64,000 nt of DNA from Rhodothermales bacterium (GCA_041391505.1 JAWKNW010000003.1:124001-188000), one strand, 5' to 3'. Shown: positions 38,689 through 49,257, counted from the stretch's first letter. The notes: generated from the letters alone by a model not told the origin. Numbers and translations are program-made.

Positions 38689-39276
38689 CTATTGCTCCTC
38701 GACCAGTACCTGCCCTGTAACCCGCGACAGCGTGTGTAATGCTCCAGATCTCGTCCGCGTCCAGTTCGTATCCCTGACCCGCTCTTCGGGGTGGTGATGC
38801 GGATCGAAGCCCGGCGTCGTGACCTTGCGGTCGGTCTCGTCCCACACGAGATGCTCGGTTTCCAGCCGCTTGTCGTAGGTGTCCAGCCGATCATGTTGCC
38901 GCGCGACTCGAACCGGCGCTCCGTCTCGTAATAATAGAGGATGTCCGCCACGAGCACGGCCGGAGAGTCGCCGGCCGTCGAACAAAAACGCCGTGACGCG
39001 CTCCTCCGGGGCCGACTCGTCCGTGCGCAGCAGCAGGTAGGCGCCGTCCGCTCACCGGATCTTCGCCAGCGTAGCCAGTGAGATGGTCACGCGCGGCCGC
39101 TCCCCTTCAGCCACGCTGAATCGGGCCCCCAACTTTCCCGCGCCGGATCGCCGATCCAGCTGAATTTCTTCCCCGTCGGCACCTCGCCTCTACGGGCGGC
39201 AGGCCGGCCGTAACGAAAATACCATGAGCACGGCAAGGGCCGGAACGCTTGCGTAAGAGACTGGTTGTATGGGCAC
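38689..39276 (-). pseudogene. lptC: LPS export periplasmic protein LptC, broken by frameshifts
   Basis: The frames give a short hydrophobic N-terminus (ALAVLMVF), then RLETEHLVWDETDRKVTTPGF and EERVRG, and the end LSRVTGQVLVEEQ. That is the LptC beta-jellyroll signature, in which a target sequence is compared with the original structure. The stop is at 38689, 10 bp from the start of the OstA-like gene. The exact start (a GTG at 39276 is one choice) is uncertain because of indels. It would hand lipopolysaccharide from the LptB-driven complex to the OstA-like protein. Confidence 0.65.
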
Positions 39277-39485
39277 GTTCCGTTTCATTCCTGATGCAGG
39301 AGCATCGGGCATATCGATCTCCCGATCATCTTCTCTTCTTCCTGCACGTCCAGTCCCCTCCGGTCAACGATACTGTTTCGCTTGAACGCGAGAGGTGCGA
39401 AAAGGGTTTTACTTTTCATAGCGCGAGCCGATACCCAGTGAGACCTCTTACGCTCTAGGTATATCTTCTTAACTGGAGTACGCAC

Positions 39486-39858
39486 ATGAGCTTTAAAATC
39501 GAGCCTCATGACCAGGAAACGGCGGTCGTAACCGCTGGCAAAACGCTCGACTTTCGCAACGCCGAGGCCTTCAAGACGGCCTGTGGAACATGTGGATGCG
39601 GGGAAGCACAACTTCATCCCTCGACTCACGGACACCGGCATCCTCGACTCGACGGGCCCGGATCGATCTTTCCCTGTATCGGAAGGTCTCTCCGCTGAAC
39701 GGCCAGGTCGTTTTCGCTTCGATCTCCGCCCGGTGCAGGTGGTCGTTCAACTGACCCGGTGTCGCAGGTTTTTCGTCAATTTCCGACGGTCGAGGATGCG
39801 CTCGAAGTACCAGCAGGGCATTCCCTCGCATCGGCGGTTGACGCGGTCGGTTTCGTAG
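39486..39858 (+). pseudogene. STAS-domain anti-sigma factor antagonist, broken by frameshifts
   Basis: Starts MSFKIEPHDQETAVVTAGKT with a GGAG eight bases before the ATG. It continues LDFRNAEAFKTA, then in another frame HNFI and GILDSTGP, the site of the serine phosphorylated in SpoIIAA/RsbV-like proteins. The end reads VQVVVQLTRV and a short tail. Length (about 115 codons) is normal for a stand-alone STAS protein. The next two genes are an RsbW-like kinase and an RsbU-like phosphatase, so this is the antagonist of a partner-switching system that would free a bound partner from the kinase. Confidence 0.75.
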
Positions 39859-39887
39859 AACCGAACACCTTGTGCCCCGGGTTATCT

Positions 39888-40337
39888 ATGTACAATACGA
39901 TGCACTATTTCACGGACCTGGATACCCTCGTCGATGATGTGCATGGCCTCTTGAGCGCTGGGAAGAACAGTACTCAACGCGGCGAGCCGTTCTCACTGGA
40001 TACGCTGATGGCCGCCAAGCTGGCCATCCACGAGTGGGTTGCAAATCTGAAGCGTCACGCGACATTCGCCGTACCAGACTCCCCGCGGACTGTGCGTTTC
40101 CTCGAGCGCCGACGGCCTGCTCAGGCCGTGAGGACAACTCCGTAGGATTCGACCTCGACGGGTATTTGTAAACACGGCTCAATCACCCAGGTCCTTCCAG
40201 AAAGTGGCATGGGATTGCATTGGATCAAGTCATTCGCGAACAATCTGCGCTACCAGCGGGTTCTGAGCGGCTGCCAGCAGCTGGCGTTTTTTGTACCGGA
40301 CAATAACGATCCCTCTCTGGACATCCCGTTTTCATGA
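39888..40337 (+). pseudogene. RsbW-like anti-sigma serine/threonine kinase, broken by frameshifts
   Basis: Starts MYNTMHYFTDLDTLVDDVHG. The ATP-binding N box KLAIHEWVANLKRHATF is in the first frame. After a shift near 40,110 come the Asp region DNSVGFDLDGYL and the G box MGLHWIKSFANNLRYQ. This is the HATPase of the GHKL family, as in RsbW/SpoIIAB. It would phosphorylate the STAS protein encoded just upstream. Its stop overlaps the start of the RsbU-like gene by four bases (ATGA), which suggests translational coupling. Confidence 0.75.
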
Positions 40338-41451
40338 GTTGATTATTCGACTCTGGTCGTTGAAGACGAAGATCCTGCAGGCTCGAAATTCGCCTCAGCA
40401 AGCTGTACACCGTACGCACGGCGGAGAACGGAGAAGATGCCCCGGCGAAGGTAGCTGAAAACATGCCGGACCTGATCATCTCGGACATCATGATGCCCAA
40501 GATGGATGGATTCCAGCTGCAGCAAACCCTCCAGGAGCAGCAGAGCACGCGCGCGATCCCGTTCATCTTCCTGACGGCAAAAGCCGACGACAACAGCCGG
40601 CTCAAAGGGCCTGCGCATGGGGATCGACGACTATATCACGGAAGCCGTTCGACCTCGACCAGCTCCTTTTCCCGGATCGAGCGCCTGCTCGAACGGACGC
40701 GGCTCTTCCAGACCCAGCCTGGACGCGCGCATCGGCCAGGACTTCTCCAACAAGCTGGATGCCCAAGCGGCTGCCTGAAGTGGATGGCTATGCTGTCAGC
40801 TACTTCAACCGGCCCCGCGACACGGCGGCGGCGACTTCTTCTGACCGGACGGAGGCATCCCCCGGCGTCTACTTTACCATCGGCGACGTCATGGGGAAAG
40901 GCTTCAGGCGAAATTCTACGCCTCCAGCTTCCTCAGCTATATCCGCGGCACGCTCTACGCGATGCTCAAGACGACCTAATCGCCGTCGACCTCATCCGTC
41001 GCGTCAACCAGATCATCATGGAAGACGAGATGATGGAGGACACCTTCGCCTCGCTCCTGCTGATGCGCTGGGAGCCGGCGAAAAACGAGATTGCCTACAC
41101 CAATGCCGGCCACTGCCGCCCCGTCCCCGTCTCACCGGACAAGACGGAGGTGGTCCCGCGCCAGCGACGTCATCCTCGGGCTGGACAAATACGCGGAATT
41201 TATGTCGACACCACGATCAAGATGCCCGCCGTGGCGCCTCGATCGTTACGTATACCGACGGCCTGCAACGCCCCGCCTCCGGCGAGATGCTCGGCGAGGA
41301 AGGCATCGCCCGCCCTTCCGCCAGCGCCATGAACGATACGGACCCGATCGCCGGCATGCTCCGCCGCATCCTCGAACAGAGCAAGGAGCCGACCTTCGCC
41401 GACGATATCCTCGTCTTCTGGCTCAACCGCCTCGTCGAGCAGCACGCGTGA
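40334..41451 (+). pseudogene. Receiver plus PP2C phosphatase (RsbU-like), broken by frameshifts
   Basis: Starts at an ATG overlapping the kinase stop. The first part is a receiver domain: LVVEDEDPAGSKF, DLIISDIMMPKMDGFQLQQ with the phospho-Asp, FIFLTAKADDNS and the conserved K in DDYIT-KPFD. A helical linker (LLERTRLFQTQ) joins a PP2C/SpoIIE-type phosphatase with GDVMGKGF, NAGH and YTDGL. The end DDILVFWLNRLVEQHA is in frame. It would dephosphorylate the STAS protein under control of the receiver's phosphorylation. With its two upstream neighbours this is a complete partner switch. Confidence 0.8.
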
Positions 41452-41475
41452 TCGTGTGAGCGGGACGTCTGGATG

Positions 41476-41503
41476 GTTCAAGGCGGTAGATTCAAGGTTC
41501 AAG
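41476..41503. repeat. Heptanucleotide repeat, 4 units
   Basis: GTTCAAG, GCGGTAG, ATTCAAG, GTTCAAG with a 7-bp period. Same family as near 2.5, 13.5 and 36.3 kb. Confidence 0.6.
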
Positions 41504-41526
41504 TCACAGCAACCAGGCCGCCACCA

Positions 41527-41787
41527 ACCAGGCCCCCTCTCAAGAGGAGGGGCGGATCCCGAAGACGCAACGCGTCGTCGGGACGGGGAGGTCCGCAACG
41601 TGGAGGTCGCCACTAACCAGGCCTCCTCAGGAGGAGGGCGATCCCGGGAAGACGCAACGCGTCGTCGGGACGGGGAGGTCCGCTACGAGGAGGTCGCCAC
41701 TCAACCAGGCCCCTCCTCAAGAGGAGGGGCGGATCCCGAAGACGCAACGCGTCGTCGGGACGGGGAGGTCCGCAACGTGGAGGTCGC
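41527..41787. repeat. Three tandem 88-89 bp repeats at the 3' end of menE
   Basis: Copies begin at 41527, 41616 and 41704 (ACCAGGCC...). Each has an inverted pair CCCCTCCT ... AGGAGGGG, then GACGCAACGCGTCGTCGGGA and GGGGAGGTCCGC. The last copy runs into the menE frame. Confidence 0.82.
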
Positions 41788-43180
41788 GCGCTCCGCAAAC
41801 CACGGCCGCGGCGGCTTCAATCCCGCCGGCGCATCCGCCGGCCACGGCGCGATCCCGACCGGCAGCTTGAACCGTGGCAACCCCTCCGCCAGCTGACGCA
41901 GTAGCGCGTCCTCCCCACCGTACGCCGGTCCGGTCTCCACAAACGCGAACGGGCCGCTGGCCGTAGACGGCATCCGGCACCGGCACCACCAGCGCCCGCA
42001 ACACGCCGGCGCACCGCACCAGCGCCTGCTCGATTTCTCCGGCTGGATGTTTTCGCCCCTGAGATAAAGAGGTTGTCGCGCTGGCTGCGCACATGGAGCA
42101 GCCCCTGTTCGTCGAGCCGCCCGAGGTCCCCGTCGCATACCACCCCGCCTCGTCGAACGGCTGCTGCAGCCCGTCCGCCGTCAGATAGCCGGCGAAAAGC
42201 GTCTTACCTCGGACGTGGATCTCGCCGGCCTCGTCGATCCGCAGCTCGCGATACGGAAGCAAGGCGCCCGAAGAGCGCAGTCGGGCCAGTCCGGCCCCTG
42301 CCCGCGTCGTCGTCACCTGAGAGCCCATTTCGGTCAACCTGTATGTCGTATGGATCGGCCAGCCCCGCTCCAGCGCCCGTTCCAGCAAACCCGATTTGCA
42401 CCTGGCCGCCGCCCAGCAACACCGCCTGCAGCGCGCCCGGCATCACGCCGGCGTCGAGGAGCCGGGGACAATCCGGGCGGGCACGAGCGAGAGGTGTGGG
42501 TGATGTCCCCCGCCCGAGGCGTTCCTCCAGCGGGGTGGACGAGGGGCAGCACGCCGAGCGACGATCCGGCGAGAAAGGTCCGGAACAGCACCCCGATGCC
42601 TGAGACGTGGTAGCAGCGGGAGCGCCAGCAGCCACCGGTCGCCGGCGCCGAGGGGCATGTTCTGCGAGGCCCCGAGGGCGTTGAAGTAGAGCTGTCCGAA
42701 ACGGAGCAGCGCGGCGGGGCCGGCCGGTGCCGCCGGAGGTGAACAGCGCGGCTGCCGGCGCATCCAGATCGAACGCCGCCGGTCGCTTTTTCCCGTCGAC
42801 GTTCGCGAAGGCCTGCCGGCGCGCCACGGTATCGGCCGCGCGCCGGCGCGGGTCGTCCCATCCGCCGCCAGCAGAAACCGATGCCCAGTTCGTCGATCCG
42901 CGTCGATCGCCGCAGCCGGAAGCCGGTCGCTCAGGGGGCACACGACCGCCTGCCGGCGCATCGCCAGCCCAGAACGCGGCGATGGCGTGCCGGTCCGCCG
43001 GCCCGATCGTCGCCACCCGATCTCCGCACCAACCCTCCGCCGCCATCGCCGCTTCCACGCCGGCGATCATCCGATCCAGGGCCCGATACGACAGGCGTCC
43101 CCGCGGCGTCGACGAGCGCGGGCGCTCTCCGGCGTCGCACGGCCCCGCTCGGCTATCGGACAGGGCAGCGCATCATACAT
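41701..43180 (-). pseudogene. menE: o-Succinylbenzoate-CoA ligase MenE, broken by frameshifts
   Basis: The start (MYDALPCPIAERGRATPES) overlaps the end of menA. Pieces give ALDRMIAGVEAAMAAEGWCG, the AMP-binding P-loop ALFTSGGTG, YFNALGASQNMPLGAGDRW and PLYHVSGIGVLFRTFLAG, an AMP-binding core strand (QAVLLGGG), and the C-terminal LPRFKLPVGIAPW. This is an acyl-CoA ligase of the menaquinone pathway, forming OSB-CoA. The frame ends in the 88-bp repeat (ERATSTLRTSP... to a stop at 41701), so the C-terminal tail is repeat-encoded. Frameshifts are dense. Confidence 0.8.
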
Positions 43181-44088
43181 TCCATCCACCGCGAACACGA
43201 TGCTGTAGAGGAGCAGCAGCCTCGCGGTGGCGCCCAGCATCGGGTTGAGGATGGCCGGGGCGCGCCCGCGTCCGAGCCGGCCCACCATCGGCAGGCCGGC
43301 CAGCGCCACCGCCGAACAGAGCAGCACGGGCCAGTGCCCCGGTCGCCACCGCCAGCCAGATCGGGACCAGCGCGGCCGCGACGAGGCACACGCCGTACAG
43401 TCCGACCCTCGAAACGGCGCCTCGAGCCGCACTACGAGGGTGCGCTTCGCAGCCGATCGGTCCTCTTCCACATCGCGGACGTTATTCACCAGCAGGATCG
43501 CCACTGCCAGCAAGCCCGGCGCGAGGCCGGCCTGGAGCACCAGCGGGTCGATGGCAAGCGCCTGGACGGCCACGTCCCGCCCACGGCGACCGGGCCGAAA
43601 AAGATCAGCACGAACAGATCCCCCAGCCCCAGGTACGCGAGCGAATAGCGGCCGGCGGTGTAAAGAATCCTCGAAACCACCGACGCGACCCCGATGATCA
43701 CCACCGGCAAGCCCCCGCCACATCAGGTACCCGCCGGCGACGACGGCAAACACGAAGGTCACCGTGGTACGCCGCGACGGATGCACCGGGGCGGACCAGG
43801 CCGTGGCCTGCGTGACGCGGACGGGGCCCTTACGGGCTTCGGTGTCCGCGCCCTTTCAGGAAGTCGGCGTAGTCGTTGTAGAGGTTCGTGCCGATCTGGA
43901 TGCAGATCGCGCCCACCAGCGCCAGCATGGCCGACACCGGGGTGGTGGAAGACGCCGGCCTCGAACGCCATCGCCGTCCCCATCAGCACCGGGGCCAGCG
44001 CCGCCCACAGCGTTTTGGGGCGCACGGCCGCCCACCAGATGGCGAACCGGGACATCGCGGCCGGCTGCGCGGAGGGGATCGTGTTCAT
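43173..44088 (-). pseudogene. menA: 1,4-Dihydroxy-2-naphthoate prenyltransferase MenA, broken by frameshifts
   Basis: Starts MNTIPSAQPAAMSRFAIWWA and WWAAVRPKTLWAALAPVLMG, the MenA N-terminal signature. Frames then hold a shifted Asp-rich region, VVIIGVASVVSRILYTAGRY, LAYLGLGDLFVLIFFGPVAV, LVNNVRDVEEDRSAAKRTL (the second DxxxD prenyl-diphosphate site) and LLLLYSIVFAV. It attaches the polyprenyl chain to DHNA in the membrane. Start is 3 bp from the menB stop; the stop overlaps the start of menE. Confidence 0.83.
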
Positions 44089-44091
44089 GGA

Positions 44092-44908
44092 TCAGGGGCG
44101 ATAGGGGAACTGCCCGAAATCGGGCTTTCGTTTCTCCAGATACGCTCCTTGCCCTCCTGCCCTTCCTCCGTCATGAAGAGGAGCGGCGTTGCCAGCGAGT
44201 TCCTGAGCCCTGCCTGCCCGTCGCAGTCCGCGTTCAGGGCCGACTTTGAGGCATCGGATGAGTGAGTTGCGAGTTGGCGAGAATCTCGCGGCACCACTGC
44301 ACGGTTTCTTCTCCAGACGCTCCAGCGGCACGACAGTATTGACGAGGCCCATGTCGAGGTGGCTCCCGCCAGCGTCGTAGGCCGGCACAGATACCAGATC
44401 TCCGCTTTTTCTGTCCGACGATGCGCGCCAGCGTAGTTGGCTCCGTAGCCGCCGTCGAACGACCCGACCCGGGGCCGGTCTGGCCAGAACTGGCATTTTC
44501 GGCCGCGATCGAGGTCGATCACGTGGAGCATCGTGGCCTCGCCGACCGCCCAGCCGGCCACCATCGCGATCACCGGTTTCGGGCAGCTGCGGATCTGCCG
44601 CTGGAAGTCGAGCACGCCGGGTTTACGATGCCGGAGCCCTCCTCGACATAGCTGGCGTCGCCCTGGATGCGCTGGTCGCCGCCTCGAGCAGAAGGCGTCC
44701 GGCCCTCTCCCGTGAGGATGATGACGCCGATCCGCTCGTCGTCGCGGGCATCATTGAGCGCCTCCCATCAATATTTCCTTCACGGTCAGCGGACGGAAGG
44801 CATTGCGCACCTCGGGCCGGCGATCGTGATCTTGGCGATGCCTTCGGCTTTCTCGTATCGGATGATACGGGTATAGGCTGCAGCCTGCTTCCATTCAATA
44901 ACGGACAT
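44092..44908 (-). pseudogene. menB: 1,4-Dihydroxy-2-naphthoyl-CoA synthase MenB, broken by frameshifts
   Basis: Starts MSVIEWKQAAAYTRIIRYEK, as in MenB, then AEGIAKITIAGPEVRNAF (joined across a shift), GVIILTGEG, GDQRIQGDASYVEEGSGI, LDFQRQIRSCPKPVIAMVAG, then GPRVGSFDGGYGANY, the MenB active-site strand. The last part, YLEKRKPDFGQFPYRP, is the normal MenB C-terminus. It belongs to the crotonase family and closes the naphthoate ring. In the same order as menA and menE on the minus strand. Breaks are one-base indels. Confidence 0.87.
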
Positions 44909-45050
44909 ATTAGGTCGGGTTTGGTGGTCGGTAATCGGCGGGGTTCGGTAAGCCCGGGACGGGATCGACCTGCGCAGTACCACCGGAGCGGTGTACCTCG
45001 TATCATGGCGTCGCTTGACACCCCCACGCATCAGCAGAACACGCAAACGT

Positions 45051-45344
45051 ATGGTCATACACAACGTCTACTTCGTTGAAAGACGGCATCACGCCGGCGG
45101 AAATCGCCACCTTCAGCGCAGCGCCCGCAGCCTGCTCACCATCGACGGCGTACCGGCGGGTATGTCGGCAAGCCGGCCGCCACGGAGGCCCGGCCCATCA
45201 TCGACCGGTCCTACAGTTACGGCCTCGTCGTCATGTTCGACGACATCGCCGGGCCACGACGCCTACCAGGTCGATCCGATTCATGATGCTCGCGAACTCG
45301 CGCACCTGTGGACGCGCGTGCAGATCTACGACATGAGCTGCTAG
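45051..45344 (+). pseudogene. Stress-responsive Dabb-domain protein, broken by frameshifts
   Basis: Starts MVIHNVYF, then in another frame LKDGITPAEIATFSAA, SLLTIDGV and the C-terminal HLWTRVQIYDMSC. These fit a ferredoxin-like alpha+beta barrel dimer (Dabb, about 95 residues), with YSYGLVVMFDDIAGHDAYQV as the middle strand. The function of small Dabb proteins in bacteria is mostly unknown. Its stop TAG overlaps the stop of the opposite CPBP gene in the palindrome CTAG. It lies between menB and the menD side of the cluster, on the other strand. Confidence 0.6.
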
Positions 45345-46094
45345 GACGCCGTCACGGCATGGGCGCGCTGACGCGGCTTCGGCGCCTCGCGGACGAAGCG
45401 CATCTCGGGGTTGAACAGCACCGCCTGTAGTCGCTGGCGATCGCCAGGCAAATGTGGCTCAGGTAGCCGGCCCACACCGACCTCAATCCCGAGCGCCACG
45501 AAACCCAGCAACAGGCTGTAGGGCACCGTGGCAAACGTCTCTTTCGCCCTTCGGGATATGGTCGCCGTCGCCAGCGCCGAGCTCAGCGCGACCGCCGTCC
45601 ACGGGTTGGAAAGCGAGGCCGAACCGATGACGAGCAGACCGGGCGAAAAAGAAATTCGTAGGCCAGCAGATAGATCATCCAGGCCAACTGTTCTGGGCGA
45701 CGAGCTGCCCATTCCACTCCATCGCCCGCACCTGGGGATAAAAGGCCTGCACGTCCTCGCCCGCGCGGGAGAAATAGGGTACCGGCAGCGCACAGAGCGA
45801 GAGGATGCTGCCCCAGACCAGCGTGGCCCGCCAGTCGGCACGCCCAGCCCCTTCATTCGGAGGGCGATCGCCCATCAGCATCCAGACCAGCAGCGCTGGC
45901 GCAATCCGCTCCAGCAGCGTCCCCAGGTACTTCTGGGCTAGGGCTGACAGCCGGCGGGGTCGATGCGCTGTCGTACGTGCGCGCATCGAAGGCCTTGACG
46001 AAGAAACGAACCAGTACAGGGTGAACACGCTGACAGCCATCAAGATGATGACAAACTGCGCTACATCGCGTTGAATCCAGGTCATCTGAACCAT
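45341..46094 (-). pseudogene. CPBP intramembrane metalloprotease, broken by frameshifts
   Basis: Starts at an ATG overlapping the menD stop (TAATG). Helices: MTWIQRDVAQFVIILMAVSV, QKYLGTLLERIAPALLVWML and LVWGSILSLCALPVPYF. The protease motif YEFLFRGLL (variant of EExxxR) and a His-bearing helix occur near 45,550-45,650. The end is FNPEMRFVREAPKPRQRAHA. A CPBP (Abi/CAAX-like) membrane peptidase. Its co-transcription with menD is inferred from the start/stop overlap. Not a known menaquinone enzyme. Confidence 0.68.
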
Positions 46095-47806
46095 TAGCTG
46101 GGAAAAGGGCCGTGATCGCTTGGTCAGAGTGGCCCGGTGCTCGTACAGGTTGGCTTGCCGATCGGTAATGCACTGATCAGGCTCGGTCCGGGACGCGAAA
46201 GCGCCGCAAAAACGCTTCGCGGAACGCCCCCTCGTCCGCCGGCGCCGCATAGGGGACGCCAAACAACGAAGCCGCGTGAGCAACGCGTGGTCATGTGGCG
46301 TCGCAAAATAGTGTTCAAACACGTGAGGAAAGGAAACGGCAAAAAAGGAGTAGAAAATTCCTCCCGGCTGTTCACCAGCACCACACGAGTGGCTTCGCGC
46401 CGCCTTCAGGAGCGGTACCGAGTTGAGATCAGTAAAAAAGCCAGGTCGTCATCACCAGGATGACGGGCCCTCGTGGCCGATGGCGGACGCCCGCAGCGGT
46501 GGCGAACGTCCCGTCGATCCCGCTTCGCCCCGCGATTCGAGGACTACCAGCGCGCCGGCGCCCGAGGACGCGGCAGCGGTCCATGTCCTGGATCGGCATG
46601 CTGCTCGCCAGGTACAACGCGCTTCCCTTCCGGCACCCACCGGGACACCAGCCGGGCGACAGCCGGCTCGGTGAGCGCCCCTGCGACATGGGCGTCGAGC
46701 GCCTCGCCGGCGCGGCGATCCGCCTCGCGCCACGCGTGCAGCCAGCTGGCTTCCGCCGCGTCTGCCGGCTGCGCGGCGAGCCTCGTGCAAAGGCGGCGAT
46801 ATCGGCCTCGACCCGGTGGCTCACACCGTGCAACGGATCGAGACGATCGCCTCGAGGATGCACGACGATGTGAACGGCCTCAGGATGGCTCGCCGGCAGC
46901 GAAAAAGGCGTTTTGACGTGAGCTGATCGCCCACCTGCAGGATGCAGTCGGGCGCGTGGTGCCCCGGCGAAAGCCGGCGTGCCGACGAGCATCTCGCCGT
47001 GCGCGATGGCGCCGGTGGTCCGGGCATCCAGCCGCGCTGATCCGATGTCGGCCACCAGCGGCCAGCCTCGGCAGCCGCCAGCGCGGCCACTTCGCCTGCG
47101 CCGTCGACGGCAGCCGCCCCGCAAGGATCAGCCCCGCCGCGCCGTTCGCAGCACGGCCCTCGGCGCTGGTGTCGCCGGCCGGCACGGAAGCCGGCTGTTC
47201 GTACGTCGTGAAGGGCGCTCGCCGGCCCGCCAGCCGGCGACCGGACCGCCGTACGCTTCGGCATTGAACCCGCTCGCCGTCGGGGCGAGCGGCTCGCGAA
47301 ACATGGCGTTGAGATGGACCGGCCCGGTTCGGGCGGCGCACGGCGGCAGACGATCGTGGTGAGCACGTAGCCGGGGCGATGCCGACCGTGGGCGCCGGTA
47401 GGTCGACGAAGCGCCGGACATGCCCACCGAAGAGCTTCACCTGATCGATCGTCTGGTTCGCCCTGGTGTCCCGCAGTTCGGCGGGCGGTCGGCGGTGAGC
47501 AGCACCATGGGCACGCGGTCGGCGGAGGTTTCGACGATCGCGGGGAAGCTGTTCGCCAGCGCCGAGCCCGACGTCGTCACCCAACACGCCGGCCGGCCCG
47601 TGGCGCGGGCATACCCGAGCGCGGCGAAGCTGTCCCCCGCTCGTCGTAATGGATCGTGTGCGTGGCGCGGGGTGTTCCGGCGATGGCGACCACAAGCGGC
47701 GTCGAGCGCGACCCCGCGCGAGAAAACGATCGACGCCGCAGCGCACGAGTTCCTCGACGACGAGATAGGCCCAGAACTGGTTAATATTTGACGTCGCGGA
47801 GGTCAA
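46094..47806 (-). pseudogene. menD: SEPHCHC synthase MenD, broken by frameshifts
   Basis: Starts SNINQFWAYLVVEELVRCGV, the MenD N-terminus, then ANQTIDQVKLFGGHVRRFVD and LPAPTVGIAPA. Later frames give LYLASSMPIQDMDRC and a thiamine-diphosphate stretch (GIDGTFATAAGV, GPVILVM, LTDLNSVPLL when joined). The end is HVFEHYFATPHDHALL and RQANLYEH. It joins isochorismate with 2-oxoglutarate. The start overlaps the end of menF by about 26 bp. About 570 codons, the usual length. Frame changes are frequent. Confidence 0.83.
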
Positions 47807-49207
47807 GGCCGAGTACGGTCAGAAATCGTTGATCTTGTGTTCGATTTCGGCTCCACTCCTTCTCCGCCTCTCGAGCCACGAACGATGCCAGCGCCGGCGT
47901 ACAGCGTGAGGGGCGCGGGGCGAGACCTGCCCGAGCGGATGCCGACGGCGAATCCCGGCCCGGTCGTGCGCCCGATCCAGCCGACCGGCCCCGGCATACC
48001 AGCCGCGATCGAATTCTTCGCCGGCCCGATGTCCTGCATGGCCCTGCCGAGGGGACGCCGCCCACGGCGGGCGTCGGGTGAAGCCGTTCGAGGATGTCGG
48101 CGTCGCCGGCCGAATCGGCCAGGGAGCCCTCGATCAGCGTGCACAGGTGCCGGCCTTTCCGCCAGCTCCATCAACCGGGGTTCGTCGTCGACACGGACAT
48201 CGACACAGAGGGCCCTCAGCGCTTCTTCAATGCTATCCCGCACGAAGGCCTGCTCGCGGCGGTCCTTGTCGCTATGGGAGCAGCTCCTGTTTCAGCTCGG
48301 CGTCGCGCTCCCGTGAGGCGCCGCGCGGCCGCGTGCCGGCCACGGCCTCGCCCGATCCGTCGGCCCTCGCCGATACAGCCGCTCGGGCGACGCCCCCAGA
48401 AACTGGGCGTCCGCATCGAACTGGAACAGGAAATGGAAGCAATGCGGCGTGTGGCGGCCTGGAGGCGCTGGAGCAGGCGTGGCGTCCAGGCGTTCGGCGA
48501 AGGTGAACCGCGAACGCCGGGCGAGCACCACTTTTCGAGCGCGCCTGACGCAAAAACGCTGATCGCGCGGTCGATGGTGGCGGCCTGCGGCATCGTGCAC
48601 CGGCACATCCTGCCGCGCGATGGGCACCGGCAAGGCATACTGGCTCGCCAGTTTTTGTTCGGCGAGGGCGGCTTGCTGCGATGGCCGCCGGCTGATCGAG
48701 GTCCGCCGGCACCACGAGGTTGCACACCAGCGTCGAGCCGGCCTCGGCCGGCTCCAGGACGAAGCGCGGCAGTACGAACCGGCCGGCCCCGAATCCCTCC
48801 CACTCCGCGGCGGCGTCGCGATCCAGGTCAAAACGCATCCCCCCGAAAAAGCGGACGCCAGGGTCGGCGTCGCGCAGGAGCGGCGTCAGCGTGCGTCGAA
48901 TGACCTGATAGGGATCCCCCTCCCCGAGGCGCACGTCGAGCGCGATGCCGACCGCGGCGCGGGCATCCGACTCGTCGCGCCCGCACCAGAACAGCCGCTG
49001 CGTCTCCGGTTGGGCGCGCAGCCAGTCCAGCGGATCCATGTACGGCACCGCCACGCGCACCTGATGGATGGCCGGCGAGCCGGACGGATTCCGGCGCAAC
49101 GCGCGGAGCGCGGCGTCGATGGCTTCCTCGAGGCCGGCCACCCAGCGATCTCCCCCGGCCATGACGCCGGTTTCCGACCTATCGTCCTGTCTGATCGTAG
49201 ACTTCAT
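47781..49207 (-). pseudogene. menF: Isochorismate synthase MenF, 3' half broken by frameshifts
   Basis: From MKSTIRQDDRSETGVMAGGD at 49207, the first 180 codons are in one frame (PYMDPLDWLRAQPETQRLFW, FFGGMRFDLDRDAAAEWEGF). From about 48,670 the frame changes: VVLARRSRFTFAERLD, FHFLFQFDADAQFLGASPER with the conserved SPE(R/K), the GTRPRG loop, and IGPAKNSIAAGMPGPVGWIG and FAVGIRS at the end. It turns chorismate into isochorismate, the first step of menaquinone synthesis. This is the edge of the frameshift-rich block: everything upstream of it (higher coordinates) is clean. Confidence 0.85.
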
Positions 49208-49257
49208 GGCACTGCGCGGGCCGGGCCCGTTTGGCATGTGGATACGGCATGGCCGGA

